Shown in pieces: positions 8,426-18,262 of a stretch of 64,000 nucleotides of DNA. Positions within the stretch are counted from its first letter, which is position 1; every line of letters starts with the position of its first letter. The DNA lies in the NCBI RefSeq assembly GCF_002968835.1, contig NZ_PKQK01000004.1, positions 124,001 through 188,000 on the forward strand, read 5' to 3'. This DNA is from Paenibacillus sp. PCH8 (GTDB lineage: Bacteria > Bacillota > Bacilli > Paenibacillales > Paenibacillaceae). A program made the position numbers and the translations under genes. The notes under the pieces were generated by a model. It searched no databases and was not told the origin of the DNA. It worked only from the letters and a program-made list of their open reading frames with translations.

Positions 8426-9649
8426 ATGAGAAGCAGACATATGAAGGCTTACACAGAGAAAACAAAAGCCGATTCCAATGATGCAAGACGTGTATTACTC
8501 AAATTGCAGGGCCTATATCTATTTATGGGGCTTGCCGGAGGAATGTTTAACCCGTACATTAATCCCATATTGGTTGCACAAGGTTTTTCCAGCAAAGAAA
8601 CCGGATTTATCATGGCATTTGGCACACTTGTATCCATTATCCTTCAACCTATATGGGGAATTCTGGTAGATAAGTTTAAAAAGACACGGTTCGTACTGAT
8701 TATAAGCTTGCTTATTCCAGCATCCTTAGCCTATTTCTACAATATTCAAGTGTACTTTATATTAATATTGATTTATACTTTATGCACTATATTCCAAGTG
8801 ACTCAAATACCTGTGGCTGACTCTTATGCGGTTACAGCCGCAAGAGCAGCCCATACGTCTTATGGCATGATCCGACTCTTCGGGAGCATCGGAACTGGAG
8901 TTGGCGGATTTGCAGCAGGCATGTATCTCTCCCAGTTTTCCATTCACATGTTATGGCTTCCATTTCTTATGTTTAATATTCTAAGCGCAATACTGGCAAG
9001 TACACTTCCCCGGCAGACGAGCATATCCTCGTCCTCGGTAACCTTCTCCGTAGGTTTGGCAAGATTGCTCCGAAACCGGACATTCCTTCTTTTTCTGACT
9101 GGCTGTTTCCTGGTTAACCAAACGCTTACTGCGTTTAACTCCTTTTTTGTTATTTCTTTTCAGATGGCCGGCGGTTCAGTGACCATGACGGGTACAGCGT
9201 TGCTGCTCGCATCGATCACCAATGTCCCATCCATGTTGGCGGCCGCATACATTCTCCGGAAATGGGGGCATGAGCGAACCATGCTGTTTGCAGCCGGGGC
9301 GTATATGTTACGTTGGGGCATACAATGGCTATGGCCGTCTCCTGAGGTCATGATTGGAATTCAGGTGCTGCATGGATTATCCTTTGGATTCTTCTATATC
9401 GCAGCAGTGGAATACGTGGCTTCCGTTACCGGACGGGAAATGCAGGCGACAGGACAAAGTTTATTTAACATGGTGTTTGCCGGACTGGGTGGAATTGTTG
9501 GTAATATGCTCAATGGATACCTGCTCGATTCTGGCGGTCCATCACTGATGTATCTTGCTTGCACGATTAGTGCGGCACTTGGGGCTATTATTCTGTACAT
9601 CGTCAGCAGACAGGCCAAAGAACAGAGAAGATCCTACTCACTAGATTAA
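8426..9649 (+). CDS. MFS transporter (MFS_1-like, sugar or nucleoside type)
   Basis: Major facilitator of 407 residues with about twelve hydrophobic segments. Features include GLAGGMFNPYINPIL in helix 1, the loop 2-3 motif GILVDKFKKTR, and MIRLFGSIGTGVGG in helix 5, a pattern of the LacY/nucleoside-symporter-like MFS_1 group. The ATG at 8426 is preferred over 8414 because GGAG (8416-8419) lies 6 bases before it. Its place between a ROK kinase and a membrane AraC regulator suggests uptake or efflux of a sugar for this locus; the substrate is unknown. Confidence 0.82.
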   Translation: MRSRHMKAYTEKTKADSNDARRVLLKLQGLYLFMGLAGGMFNPYINPILVAQGFSSKETGFIMAFGTLVSIILQPIWGILVDKFKKTRFVLIISLLIPASLAYFYNIQVYFILILIYTLCTIFQVTQIPVADSYAVTAARAAHTSYGMIRLFGSIGTGVGGFAAGMYLSQFSIHMLWLPFLMFNILSAILASTLPRQTSISSSSVTFSVGLARLLRNRTFLLFLTGCFLVNQTLTAFNSFFVISFQMAGGSVTMTGTALLLASITNVPSMLAAAYILRKWGHERTMLFAAGAYMLRWGIQWLWPSPEVMIGIQVLHGLSFGFFYIAAVEYVASVTGREMQATGQSLFNMVFAGLGGIVGNMLNGYLLDSGGPSLMYLACTISAALGAIILYIVSRQAKEQRRSYSLD

Positions 9650-9670
9650 AGAAGGAAGGAGCTGGAGCCT

Positions 9671-11911
9671 ATGAAGGTTAATCTGAAGCGGAATTGGCAC
9701 ACCAAGTTGATCTATTCCTACTTTCCTATTTTTCTGCTTACGATATCCATTCTGATTTTTCTCTCCTTCCTGATTGTCAATGAACTCTCACGAAACGAAA
9801 CCCAAAAAGCTGATATGATCTCCACCCGTTACATTGTAGATACGCTGGAACGCTCGCTGAGCGACATTGAAATTCGGTTGCTTGAAGATATCGGTTCAAA
9901 CAAAATATACAGTCGTTTTCTGGAAGCGGGTCAGGGACAGTTGTCGAGCCAGTTCATCTATGATGCGGCAAACGGGCTGGGACGTATGCTGGATCAGCAG
10001 GATATGATTCAATCCATTTATCTGTATCGTATATCCGATTCCCAGATCCTTACACCAAGAGGTATGATGCGCATGGAAGATTTTGAAGATCGTGCCTATA
10101 TTGAGCAAGCCTTGACGAATCGGGAGAACCTCGGGTGGAACCTGCCCCGGGAGTACAAAGAGCGTTCCTTTGACGTACCCTCACAGGTAATCAGTATGAA
10201 TAAGTGGCTTCCATTACCGTGGGGAGGGGAAGGTCTGCTCGTGATTACGATCCGCATGTATGCCGTAGAGAGGCAGATCGATCACATGACCAATGAAAAG
10301 CTGTCTGTTCTTCAGGTTCGCGACAACAACGACAATCTGGTCTATACAGCACATCAGATGGACGCTTCAGCAGGCGAAATTCTTAATCGTGTACCTGCTG
10401 ATAAGCTAGGTCTGGTCTTCGAGAGTGGTATTCAATCTGGACAATTGTATTCATGGGTATCACTCGTCTCCTATGTGTGGATTGCTATTGGATTATTAAC
10501 CATAGGTGGTGCGGTGGCGGGACTGATATACATCACCCGTAGAAATGCTCGACCCATCCAGCTCATCATGAATCGAATTCAGGCATTACAGCCACGTGCC
10601 GAGGAAGAAGAAGCAGCTCCGGCCGTCAAAGATGAATTGGCACTCATCGATCGTGCTCTGGAACATCTGATCGCCCAAACGGTTGACTATGAGAAACAGC
10701 ATCATGAGAACTTGCTTATTCACCGTAGACAATTACTCGTTGACCTGATGGAAGGAGAGCGAATGGATTCGTTCCGTCAGCGACTACGCCATCTGCAACC
10801 GCTTGAGGAACGATTCATGGAACCGCAAAGTGTTGCTGTCCTCATTGCGGAGATGAATGGTGAAGATCTTTCGGCCAATCAGAATATTCTGAAGATTGCG
10901 CTCATGAACGTCATGGAAGAACTGGTCCAGAACGAGACGAAATTCGGCGCTTGGGCTGAATGGTTTGGTAACCGCAGGCTAATTGTTGTCATTGCATCGG
11001 ATGAAGAGGAAGGACTCGATCGGGAATTGCTTATGGATCTGGCGAAGCAGATGCATATGTGGATTGCGGAACATTTTCGGCTTCGGTTAACCTTTGGAAT
11101 TGGGCGAACCGTTTCGGGCTGGGAGGAAATCACCAGGTCCTACGCCAGTGCAGAGGCAGGTTTGCAGCATAGACTTACCCTGGGTAAGGATGCCATTGTG
11201 CTCAGTGAACAACTGCCGGATCGGTTTGAGCTTCAATCGTACAAGTACTTGCAGATGCTTGCAGACTTTGTGCGTGAATTCAGGCTTACGGGTGATGGTT
11301 GGCGGACACAGCTGGATCAGATGTTCGTTGCATTCAGCGAAGATCAGATCAAGGATAATGATATCCGCATGTTGTTGCAGGCATTAATCCAGATGTTGTC
11401 CCGAGAATTCGGGGAATTGTCTGAACGGCTGCAAAGCCAATTTGCTGAGGATATTCTAACTCGTCTTCGTAGTGATATCCAGCAGGTGGAGACGCTGGAG
11501 GGAATTCAGGAGATTTTGCAGGAATGGCTGAAAGAGGTCTATCGTAATTATGTGTCTGTGAATGAAACGAAAAGTCATCGTGCGATGATCAACGAGCTGC
11601 GGATCTATATTGAAGAACATTTTGATGATCCAGATCTGTCGCTGAAACATCTGAGTGATCGGTTCCAAATCTCGGGTAAATATGCGAGTTATCTATTCAA
11701 GGAAGAGTTTGAGATGAAGTTTGTTGATTTTCTGGTGAAATTAAGGGTGGAAAAGGCTTGTCGTCTGTTGTCTGCGTCGGATATGGCTGTTCAGGATATT
11801 GCGCTGCAAGTCGGCTATGCTAATGCCATCTCATTCGGTCGAGTATTTAAACGGATTATGGTCGTGACACCGGGAGACTATCGTAAGCAGAGTGGGAAAC
11901 AAGGGGATTGA
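9671..11911 (+). CDS. Membrane-anchored AraC-family regulator with extracellular sensor
   Basis: Large regulator of 746 residues, a type common in Paenibacillus. The first membrane helix is near residues 14-36, an extracellular Cache-like sensor region follows to about 260, and a second helix lies at about 265-290. A cytosolic region with a GGDEF-like/YSIRK-unrelated middle domain comes next, and a C-terminal double helix-turn-helix starts at INELRIYIEEHFDDPDLSLKHL and ends GDYRKQ. Such proteins usually control the neighbouring ABC sugar uptake operon, here beginning at 12930. It starts 21 bases after the MFS gene, so it is probably the last gene of that operon. Confidence 0.88.
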   Translation: MKVNLKRNWHTKLIYSYFPIFLLTISILIFLSFLIVNELSRNETQKADMISTRYIVDTLERSLSDIEIRLLEDIGSNKIYSRFLEAGQGQLSSQFIYDAANGLGRMLDQQDMIQSIYLYRISDSQILTPRGMMRMEDFEDRAYIEQALTNRENLGWNLPREYKERSFDVPSQVISMNKWLPLPWGGEGLLVITIRMYAVERQIDHMTNEKLSVLQVRDNNDNLVYTAHQMDASAGEILNRVPADKLGLVFESGIQSGQLYSWVSLVSYVWIAIGLLTIGGAVAGLIYITRRNARPIQLIMNRIQALQPRAEEEEAAPAVKDELALIDRALEHLIAQTVDYEKQHHENLLIHRRQLLVDLMEGERMDSFRQRLRHLQPLEERFMEPQSVAVLIAEMNGEDLSANQNILKIALMNVMEELVQNETKFGAWAEWFGNRRLIVVIASDEEEGLDRELLMDLAKQMHMWIAEHFRLRLTFGIGRTVSGWEEITRSYASAEAGLQHRLTLGKDAIVLSEQLPDRFELQSYKYLQMLADFVREFRLTGDGWRTQLDQMFVAFSEDQIKDNDIRMLLQALIQMLSREFGELSERLQSQFAEDILTRLRSDIQQVETLEGIQEILQEWLKEVYRNYVSVNETKSHRAMINELRIYIEEHFDDPDLSLKHLSDRFQISGKYASYLFKEEFEMKFVDFLVKLRVEKACRLLSASDMAVQDIALQVGYANAISFGRVFKRIMVVTPGDYRKQSGKQGD

Positions 11912-11982
11912 ATACCGAGGTTCTGAGCGGTAGAACATGCAATTTGAAATAAAATTCAATATATGTTTAGCGTGATTACATG

Positions 11983-12042
11983 AAATCTTCTGTATGAGGA
12001 CATAAGGTTCGTACCTTAGGGTCCTTTTACAGAAGATTTTTT
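11983..12042 (+). terminator. Terminator after AraC regulator
   Basis: Perfect 12-bp outer stem AAATCTTCTGTA/TACAGAAGATTT ending in six T, with an inner hairpin AAGGT-tcgt-ACCTT. Confidence 0.85.
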
Positions 12043-12160
12043 GATGTTTAATACAACATCTTCAACATCTTAGGTCTATTAAGCAGGTGCGTTAAGGATT
12101 TTTACGAATGTCCTATACTAGATTATGACAATCCATTCATTCATAGGGCAGGAGTTGAAG

Positions 12161-12535
12161 ATGATGTACAAATACGGTCAGCAAGTGTGGGGATCGGTAG
12201 ATATCAGTAAACAGGTTACCATTACAGCAAGCAACAACATATTTACATTTAACGTAGATGGCTCGTCATATGCGATAACGATACCTGTTGGTACATACAC
12301 GACAAGTCGACAGAGGCATGAATCCGAACTAATTCAAGCTATTTCGAAGGCAACCTCAGCCCAGAACATTCCGGTACAGTTTATTTTGGGTGGGATGCAT
12401 TATGATGAGAAGTATAATGTATTGATCCTGGAACATACGGATACGAGCAACGAACATGTCATCGATCAATTGGCGGGAAATGCCATGGATACGTTATTTG
12501 GTCAAGTGAAGTTTAATCTTCCGCCGAGGGATTAG
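12161..12535 (+). CDS. Hypothetical protein, beta-rich, 124 aa
   Basis: No recognised family. The start at 12161 is set by GGAG 6 bases upstream (12151-12154); an ATG at 12125 lacks a ribosome site. The central part FTFNVDGSSYAITIPVGTYT followed by a polar helix (ELIQAISKAT) resembles modules seen in phage-tail and filament proteins, where a hydrophobic beta strand leads to a T/S-rich turn and a helix. There is no signal peptide or membrane helix. It stands alone between two terminators, so it is probably an independent unit. The function is unknown. Confidence 0.6.
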   Translation: MMYKYGQQVWGSVDISKQVTITASNNIFTFNVDGSSYAITIPVGTYTTSRQRHESELIQAISKATSAQNIPVQFILGGMHYDEKYNVLILEHTDTSNEHVIDQLAGNAMDTLFGQVKFNLPPRD

Positions 12536-12567
12536 TGCATGAAATGCTTTTATATGTGCTGCACATG

Positions 12568-12595
12568 GAGATCACTACAGATGTGGTCTCTTTTT
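12568..12595 (+). terminator. Terminator after 124-aa hypothetical gene
   Basis: GAGATCAC pairs with GTGGTCTC (one G·U) followed by five T. Confidence 0.7.
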
Positions 12596-12789
12596 GTTAT
12601 GTTTTGAAGGAGTATCAAGCGAAAAAGGATTATTGCGATTTGGGCGATGCCAAATTGTATGTGAGAAATCAAGATAAATAGAACATTATATGTTATTATA
12701 GTTAACGTTAAAGGGGCGAAAATTGTATATTGTCAGGAAATATGTTTATATATCGCGGTATTCAAGTAAAAAAACGTCATTTTTACATT

Positions 12790-12818
12790 TTGAAAATAGT
12801 TTATTGTCTAATTATAAG
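12790..12818 (+). promoter_or_regulatory. Sigma-A promoter of the sugar ABC operon
   Basis: TTGAAA (12790-12795), 17-base spacer, TATAAG (12813-12818). Transcription would start near 12825, leaving a 5' leader of about 105 bases before the solute-binding protein gene. Confidence 0.7.
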
Positions 12819-12929
12819 ATCATATGTAATGATTAGTGACATTCACAGGTGCAACGAAATCGAAAGAACAAAGTGGAGTGGCAATCATGTGAATCCATAT
12901 CAGAGTGTGTGCGAAAGGGGAAAGGTCAA

Positions 12930-14531
12930 ATGAGATTATTTCAAAGACGTAAGGCAGGCAAGGCAAGTTCAATCCTCGCAGTGGTAACAGCATTCACTCT
13001 ATTATTATCTGCATGTTCATCAGGAAGCGAATCTACATCTTCATCAGGAGAGTCGGGTTCGGGGGAAAAAACGACTTTGAAAGTAGAAATCTTCGACCGG
13101 GGAAATACTCCGGCAGGCTACACCATTTCGGACAGTTATCTGACTCGCTTCATTCAAGAGAAGTTTGGTGATCCAAACAACATCGATGTTCAGTTTGTTC
13201 CGGTACCACGCTCCGAGGAAGTACAGAAACTTAACGTTCTGATGGCGAGTGGCTCTGAAGTACCTGATATCGTATTTACCTACGATTCGGGAACATTCAA
13301 CCGCTATGCAGAGCAAGGAGGTCTGACTGAACTTACGGATCTGATCAATCAAAGCGGTCCCAACCTGAAGAAGTTCCTGGGAGATGAAACGCTGGCTTAT
13401 GGTCAATACGATGGGCAACAGTTCGCGGTTCCAGGTAAACGTCTTGTACTTGGCAAGTACGCGTCCTATGTTCGTCAGGACTGGCTGGACACGCTCGGAC
13501 TGCCTTCACCTGAGACAGCTGAGGAGCTGCATATGACACTGAAAGCATTCAAAGAAAAAGATCCAGGTAAGGTAGGTACAGGACTTATTCCTATGGGGAT
13601 GTCCATTGCCTCGGCTCAATATGAACCGCTGATCTGGTCTTTCATTGAACCACTGACGGAAGAACAAAAATATACATTAACGCAACAACTGGGTTCCAAT
13701 GACTATCCAACCTTATTGCCTGGTTTCAAGGACGCCCTGAAATATATGAACACACTTTATAATGAAGGGTTAATGAGTAAGGACTTCGGACTCGACAAAG
13801 ACAAGAAAAAGCTGTGGGAAGATGTATCTAACGGCAAAGTTGGATTCTACACCGAGGATGCGGGGGAGATCTACATCTCTGGTACGTACAAAAACCTGCA
13901 AACCAATCAACCTGGTGCAGTGATCACACCGATTGATGCATTCAAAAACTCGGAAGGCAAATTCGCCAAACCGGCATATGCACCTAATGCGATGTATGTC
14001 ATGATTCCAAAATCAAGCAAAAATGCTGAAGCAGCCATGAAGTATCTGGATTGGATGGCTTCGGGCAACAATCTGTTCGACTTGCAATTTGGTGTTGAGA
14101 ACGAGAACTACGAGCTTGTGGATGGTGTTCCACTAATCAAGGATGACGCATCCCCAGAGATTGCAGGTCGCATTTATAATTCCGGTGACATTGCCATTAT
14201 CGTCAATGGTAAATACGCTGGGGATGATAAGAAGAATGAAGAGGCATATGTTGTACAGGTAGAGTCGCAGTATCGGGATGATATGCGTAAGTCGGTAGCG
14301 ATATCCAACACAGACACGATCCAACCCGTACGCTTCTCGAAACCGATTGAGGCAGAGTCTCGTTATGGTAACGGGTTGAAAGACAAGTTTATGGAGTTCT
14401 TCGTGAAGACAACGATCTCCAAACCAGCTGACTTCGAAGCCACATATGACAGTATGATGAAGGATTACATGGCAAGCGGCGGTCAAGCGATCTTGGATGA
14501 ACGCATGGAAGCTTATAATGCAATGAAATAA
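12930..14531 (+). CDS. Extracellular solute-binding lipoprotein of sugar ABC transporter
   Basis: Lipoprotein of 533 residues, the LplA/YtcQ type that captures oligosaccharides outside the membrane and hands them to LplB/LplC-like permeases. The signal peptide ends in LLLSAC (lipobox), then comes a Ser/Gly-rich tether and a type-1 solute-binding fold (DIVFTYDSGTFNRYAEQGGLTELTDLI; C-terminal YLDWMASG). The ATG 12930 follows GGGGAAAGG; a longer reading from 12849 would place 27 extra residues before the signal peptide and is rejected. Two permease genes follow, but no ATPase gene; such importers usually borrow a shared MsmX-type ATPase. Confidence 0.92.
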   Translation: MRLFQRRKAGKASSILAVVTAFTLLLSACSSGSESTSSSGESGSGEKTTLKVEIFDRGNTPAGYTISDSYLTRFIQEKFGDPNNIDVQFVPVPRSEEVQKLNVLMASGSEVPDIVFTYDSGTFNRYAEQGGLTELTDLINQSGPNLKKFLGDETLAYGQYDGQQFAVPGKRLVLGKYASYVRQDWLDTLGLPSPETAEELHMTLKAFKEKDPGKVGTGLIPMGMSIASAQYEPLIWSFIEPLTEEQKYTLTQQLGSNDYPTLLPGFKDALKYMNTLYNEGLMSKDFGLDKDKKKLWEDVSNGKVGFYTEDAGEIYISGTYKNLQTNQPGAVITPIDAFKNSEGKFAKPAYAPNAMYVMIPKSSKNAEAAMKYLDWMASGNNLFDLQFGVENENYELVDGVPLIKDDASPEIAGRIYNSGDIAIIVNGKYAGDDKKNEEAYVVQVESQYRDDMRKSVAISNTDTIQPVRFSKPIEAESRYGNGLKDKFMEFFVKTTISKPADFEATYDSMMKDYMASGGQAILDERMEAYNAMK

Positions 14532-14579
14532 GTGGAGTAGAGATCACATCTAATACGTAAGGCAACAAAGAACAGGGAC

Positions 14580-14614
14580 TTCATAAAGGCGAATGACAAC
14601 ATCGTCTTTATGAA
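14580..14614 (+). promoter_or_regulatory. Intercistronic hairpin between binding protein and permease
   Basis: TTCATAAAGGCGA pairs with TCGTCTTTATGAA (13 bp, one G·U) around a 9-base loop. No T run follows, so it looks like a processing or stabilising element rather than a full terminator. It could raise the amount of binding protein relative to permeases. Confidence 0.55.
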
Positions 14615-14644
14615 AGAATCCTGTATGACATGGGGGGAAGGTTT

Positions 14645-15546
14645 ATGAAAACAAGCGTCTATTTCCGCAGAAACTGGCAACTATATGCGTTGCTCCTACT
14701 GCCCATGATCTACTTCATCATTTTCAAATATGGGCCAATGTATGGCGTACAGATTGCGTTCAAGGACTTTAACTTCTTTCAAGGGATTGCCGGTAGTGAG
14801 TGGATTGGCCTGGATGCGTTCAGAGAAGTGTTCCAAAATCAGGGGTTCTATACTGCATTACGCAACACGTTAGTTCTTAACATGCTGGATTTGCTGGTTT
14901 CTTTCCCGGCTCCGCTAATTTTGGCCATTCTATTGTTCGAACTGAAGAAGGCCTGGTTCAAAAAATTGGCACAGACATTACTATACATTCCACACTTTAT
15001 TTCCTGGGTTATTATTGGGGGATCGTACTTCAGGTATTCGGTACGCAATCGGGCTTCATTAACAATATGTTAATGAGTATGGGATTTGATCCATTACCTT
15101 TCCTGTCAGACAAAAACTATTGGCTCTTCACGTACCTTGCGGTAGGCGTGTGGCAGAGTGCAGGCTGGGGTACGATTCTGTATCTGGCATCCCTGACAGG
15201 CATTAACCGGGAACTGTATGAAGCTGCGGAAGTGGATGGAGCAAGCCGGCTGCGCAGAATCTGGCACATCTCCTTGCCGGGCATCAAAACGACCATTGTT
15301 ACCTTATTGATTATCAATGTCGGCAACATGATCTCCATCGGCTTCGACCGACCATTTATTATCGGAAACGTGGCTGTGCGTGAATACTCGGATGTACTCA
15401 GCACGTTTGTCTATCGTGTCGGTTTACAATCTGGTCAGGTTACGCTCGCAACAGCTGTAGGTTTGTTCCAGGCATTAGTTGGACTTGTCTTCATACTCGG
15501 AGCGAACTATACGTCCAAGAAATTAACCGATGAGAGCATTATGTAG
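14645..15546 (+). pseudogene. Sugar ABC permease (LplB-like), frame broken at a G run
   Basis: Inner-membrane permease of about 300 residues. The first part (MKTSVYFRRNWQLYALLLLP to PHFISWVIIGG) and the second part (VFGTQSGFINNMLMSM to SKKLTDESIM) are both typical of LplB/YtcP partners, and the EAA loop EAAEVDGASRLRRIWHISLPG is intact. The frame is lost at G run 15017-15021. Adding one G gives IIGGIVLQVFGTQ and restores a complete protein. Because the protein is otherwise perfect, a missing base in the sequence is more likely than a dead gene. The start ATG 14645 follows GGGGGGAAGG. Confidence 0.85.
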
Positions 15547-15584
15547 TGGATTGTTTCACATATGATCTGTAAGGAGTGAGTGAG

Positions 15585-16456
15585 ATGTCTGAAAACACGG
15601 CGAATCGAATATTCAACACGGTAAACGTCATTCTTATTATCATTACGATGGTGCTGTGTCTTGCACCATTCATTCATATTATTGCGATCTCGCTCAGTTC
15701 GAACCGGGCGATCGGTTCAGGAGAAGTTTCCTTTTTCCCCAAAGAGTTATCCTTTGAGGCGTATTCCAAAGTATTTGCAGATGGATCGATGATTCGTTCC
15801 CTCATCTATACCATTTGGCTGACCGTTCTGAGTACGGTGTTAAGCATGGCGATGACCATTGCAGCTGCATATCCACTGGCGAAGAGTAATCTAAAGGGGC
15901 GCAAGTGGTTCATGCTTGTCATTGTGGTGACGATGTTCTTCAGCGGGGCATTATTCCCGAGTACATTCTGATTAAAAATCTACATTTACTCGATAGCACA
16001 TGGGGACTTATTCTGCCTGGACTGATCAGTCCGTTCTACATGATCATTCTCATTACCTTCTTCCGAGGTATTCCTGAAAGTCTGGAAGAAGCGGCGGGCA
16101 TTGACGGAAGTAGCCATTTCGGAACACTGATGCGCATTATTTTGCCTCTATCCCTTCCGGTTATGGCGACACTGAGTCTGTTCTACGCAGTAGGACGCTG
16201 GAATGGTTTCCAGGATGCACTCATGTATATTACCAAGCCTGAGCTATACCCTTTGCAATTGAAATTGTATCAGATGATTCAGCAGAACCAGGTTACGGAG
16301 CTAATGCAGAACGAAGGAATTGGCGCAGTTCAGGTGCTACCTGAGAGTCTGAAAGCGGCCAGCGTTATATTCTCAACGTTACCGATCCTACTTGTGTATC
16401 CGTGGTTGCAACGGTACTTCATAAGCGGCGTAATGGTAGGTGCTGTAAAAGGTTAA
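15585..16456 (+). pseudogene. Sugar ABC permease (LplC-like), frame broken at a G run
   Basis: Second permease of the importer, about 290 residues. The N-terminal half (MSENTANRIFNTVNVILIII to VIVVTMFFSGG) and the C-terminal half (IIPEYILIKNLHLLDSTWG onward, with EAA loop EEAAGIDGSSHFGTLMRIILPL) are standard LplC/YtcP features. The frame fails at G run 15944-15947. One added G restores MFFSGGIIPEYILIK, the conserved sequence of this family. AAGGAG lies 8 bases before ATG 15585. Both permeases of one operon being broken in the same way points to sequence error. Confidence 0.85.
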
Positions 16457-16478
16457 CAGTCTCGGGAGGTCATATGAC

Positions 16479-18182
16479 ATGACACAACGAATGGTAGAGA
16501 AAATGTCCAAAGAGCAGCAGTATCTAGTGAATGAGTCCATGTTGATGATGGATAGCTTTTATGACAAGGAACGGGATCTGATTCGGAGTTTTGAAGAGGA
16601 TTCGTCGCAGCACAGTACACGAGCAAGTGCACATTATGCGCTCGGGTTGCTGATTCGAAATGAGCCTGGTGATGTGGAACGCGCGATACGAGTGTTCCAC
16701 AAGGTGCTTGATTATCAATATGACGCTCCGGATGAAATCTATCACGGAACCTTTGCGACCCGACCGAATGATGTGCATCCACCAGCGGGTCACTATGCTT
16801 GGAAATCTTTTGCGCCAGGCACGGCCTATTTCCTGGAACGCACCTTTGAGAAGGTGTCTGCGCAGTTTATCCATAAACTACAGGAAGATGGTTCTCTGCT
16901 CACAGAGGCCGCAGATCCGAAACGGATGAAGCAGTTTTTCAATGCTGCGGTGAACGCGTTTTTGCCACCCGTCTGGATTAGCTATGACCCCAACTGGCGT
17001 GAATTCATTGCGTGTGTCTGTGCAGTTGTGACTGCTGAATTCGCTGAACTTATGCCTGAGACACTCATGAAACGGATGGATTATGCGATGGAGCTGGCGG
17101 TTCAAGGCTCGATAGATCGCAGGTTGTCGGACGTGATTCCCATGAATACGAATATTGAGTTAATGCATATTTTCATCACCCACTATTATGGTCATCGCTT
17201 TAACCGGATGGAATGGATTCGTCATTCGGATGAACAGGCTGAAGGGTTGATGAAGGAGTTTGAACAATACGGCGGTACATTCGCGGAGTTCAACACGACA
17301 ACGTATTACGGGGTTGATCTATCCGTGCTTGGTATGTTCAGGAAATATGCACGGACGGATCGGATGCTTGAAATTGCTCACCGGATTGAACACGGGTTAT
17401 GGAATAACATTGCGTTATATTACAATGCCAACCTGGAGAACCTGTCCGGACCGTTCTCTCGGGCGTATGACATGGAGATGCGAGAACATAGTTCAATGGG
17501 TGTGTTTATTTATCTCATGTTGGGTGAAGGGTACGAATATCTGGCAGGAATCAACTGTGAGTCTGGCCATGATCCGCTGATTGCACTCCTGGGTGTGGAT
17601 GTACCGGCTGAAGCTGTTCGGTATTTCAAGGCTCATCAAGGGGATCGTCTTGTACAGAAACAGTTCATGGAACTGTGTGAACGGAATGATCCAAAAGCGA
17701 ATCGGAATCTGTGTACAGCGAAAGCCTGGATCGGTGAGGATCGGATGATGGGAGCCATGTCGGGAAGCCGAAATACGAACGGGCAGATGCATCCAGCCAC
17801 CATTCACTGGCAGACGGAGACGGGGGAACGTTATGATTTGCGTTTGATCCGCCGTGAGGTTGGCGGGGATTGGAGTAGTCATCTGAGGGGAATCACGTTT
17901 GAAGCAGATGTCACGTCGAATTCATTGAATATTAACGTGCAGTTGGAGACTGCGGACGAGATTGAGGTGGTTTTTGAAATCAGAGGACCATCCCTTCGTC
18001 AACAGGACATTACACCAACATTGTGGCAGTTCCCTGGGCTTACGTGTACCGTGAAGGTCGAGGCGCCTGAGCCCTCGGTGGTAATGTATGCAGAGCATGC
18101 CGAGATCATCTATCGTTATGTGCCGGGTGAGATGGAGAAGCGGATGAGATTCGAATTGAACATTTGTGAAAATGAGATGTAA
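16479..18182 (+). CDS. Uncharacterised 567-aa protein of sugar ABC operon
   Basis: I do not recognise a named family. The protein lacks a signal peptide and membrane segments. Residues 1-400 look alpha-helical with aromatic and His/Glu/Asp-rich loops (GHYAWKSFAPGTAYFLE, YDPNWREF, HYYGHRFNR, FNTTTYYGVDLSVLG), reminiscent of an alpha/alpha-toroid carbohydrate-active enzyme. The last 150 residues look beta-rich (GQMHPATIHWQTETGERYDLRLI). It follows the permeases with a GGGAGG site 9 bases before ATG 16479 and precedes a TIM-barrel isomerase, so it probably acts in the cytosol on the imported sugar, perhaps as a glycosidase or lyase. That role is inference. Confidence 0.7.
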   Translation: MTQRMVEKMSKEQQYLVNESMLMMDSFYDKERDLIRSFEEDSSQHSTRASAHYALGLLIRNEPGDVERAIRVFHKVLDYQYDAPDEIYHGTFATRPNDVHPPAGHYAWKSFAPGTAYFLERTFEKVSAQFIHKLQEDGSLLTEAADPKRMKQFFNAAVNAFLPPVWISYDPNWREFIACVCAVVTAEFAELMPETLMKRMDYAMELAVQGSIDRRLSDVIPMNTNIELMHIFITHYYGHRFNRMEWIRHSDEQAEGLMKEFEQYGGTFAEFNTTTYYGVDLSVLGMFRKYARTDRMLEIAHRIEHGLWNNIALYYNANLENLSGPFSRAYDMEMREHSSMGVFIYLMLGEGYEYLAGINCESGHDPLIALLGVDVPAEAVRYFKAHQGDRLVQKQFMELCERNDPKANRNLCTAKAWIGEDRMMGAMSGSRNTNGQMHPATIHWQTETGERYDLRLIRREVGGDWSSHLRGITFEADVTSNSLNINVQLETADEIEVVFEIRGPSLRQQDITPTLWQFPGLTCTVKVEAPEPSVVMYAEHAEIIYRYVPGEMEKRMRFELNICENEM

Positions 18183-18262
18183 ATAGTGAGATCGTTAACT
18201 TATATAGATAGAGAGCAATGGAATATGAATAGGCGTTGGAATGGAAGACAGGAGGACCAGTG

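Noticed and set aside
12849..12929. N-terminal extension of the sugar-binding lipoprotein
   Set aside because: Would put 27 residues ahead of a standard lipoprotein signal; the ATG at 12930 has its own ribosome site.
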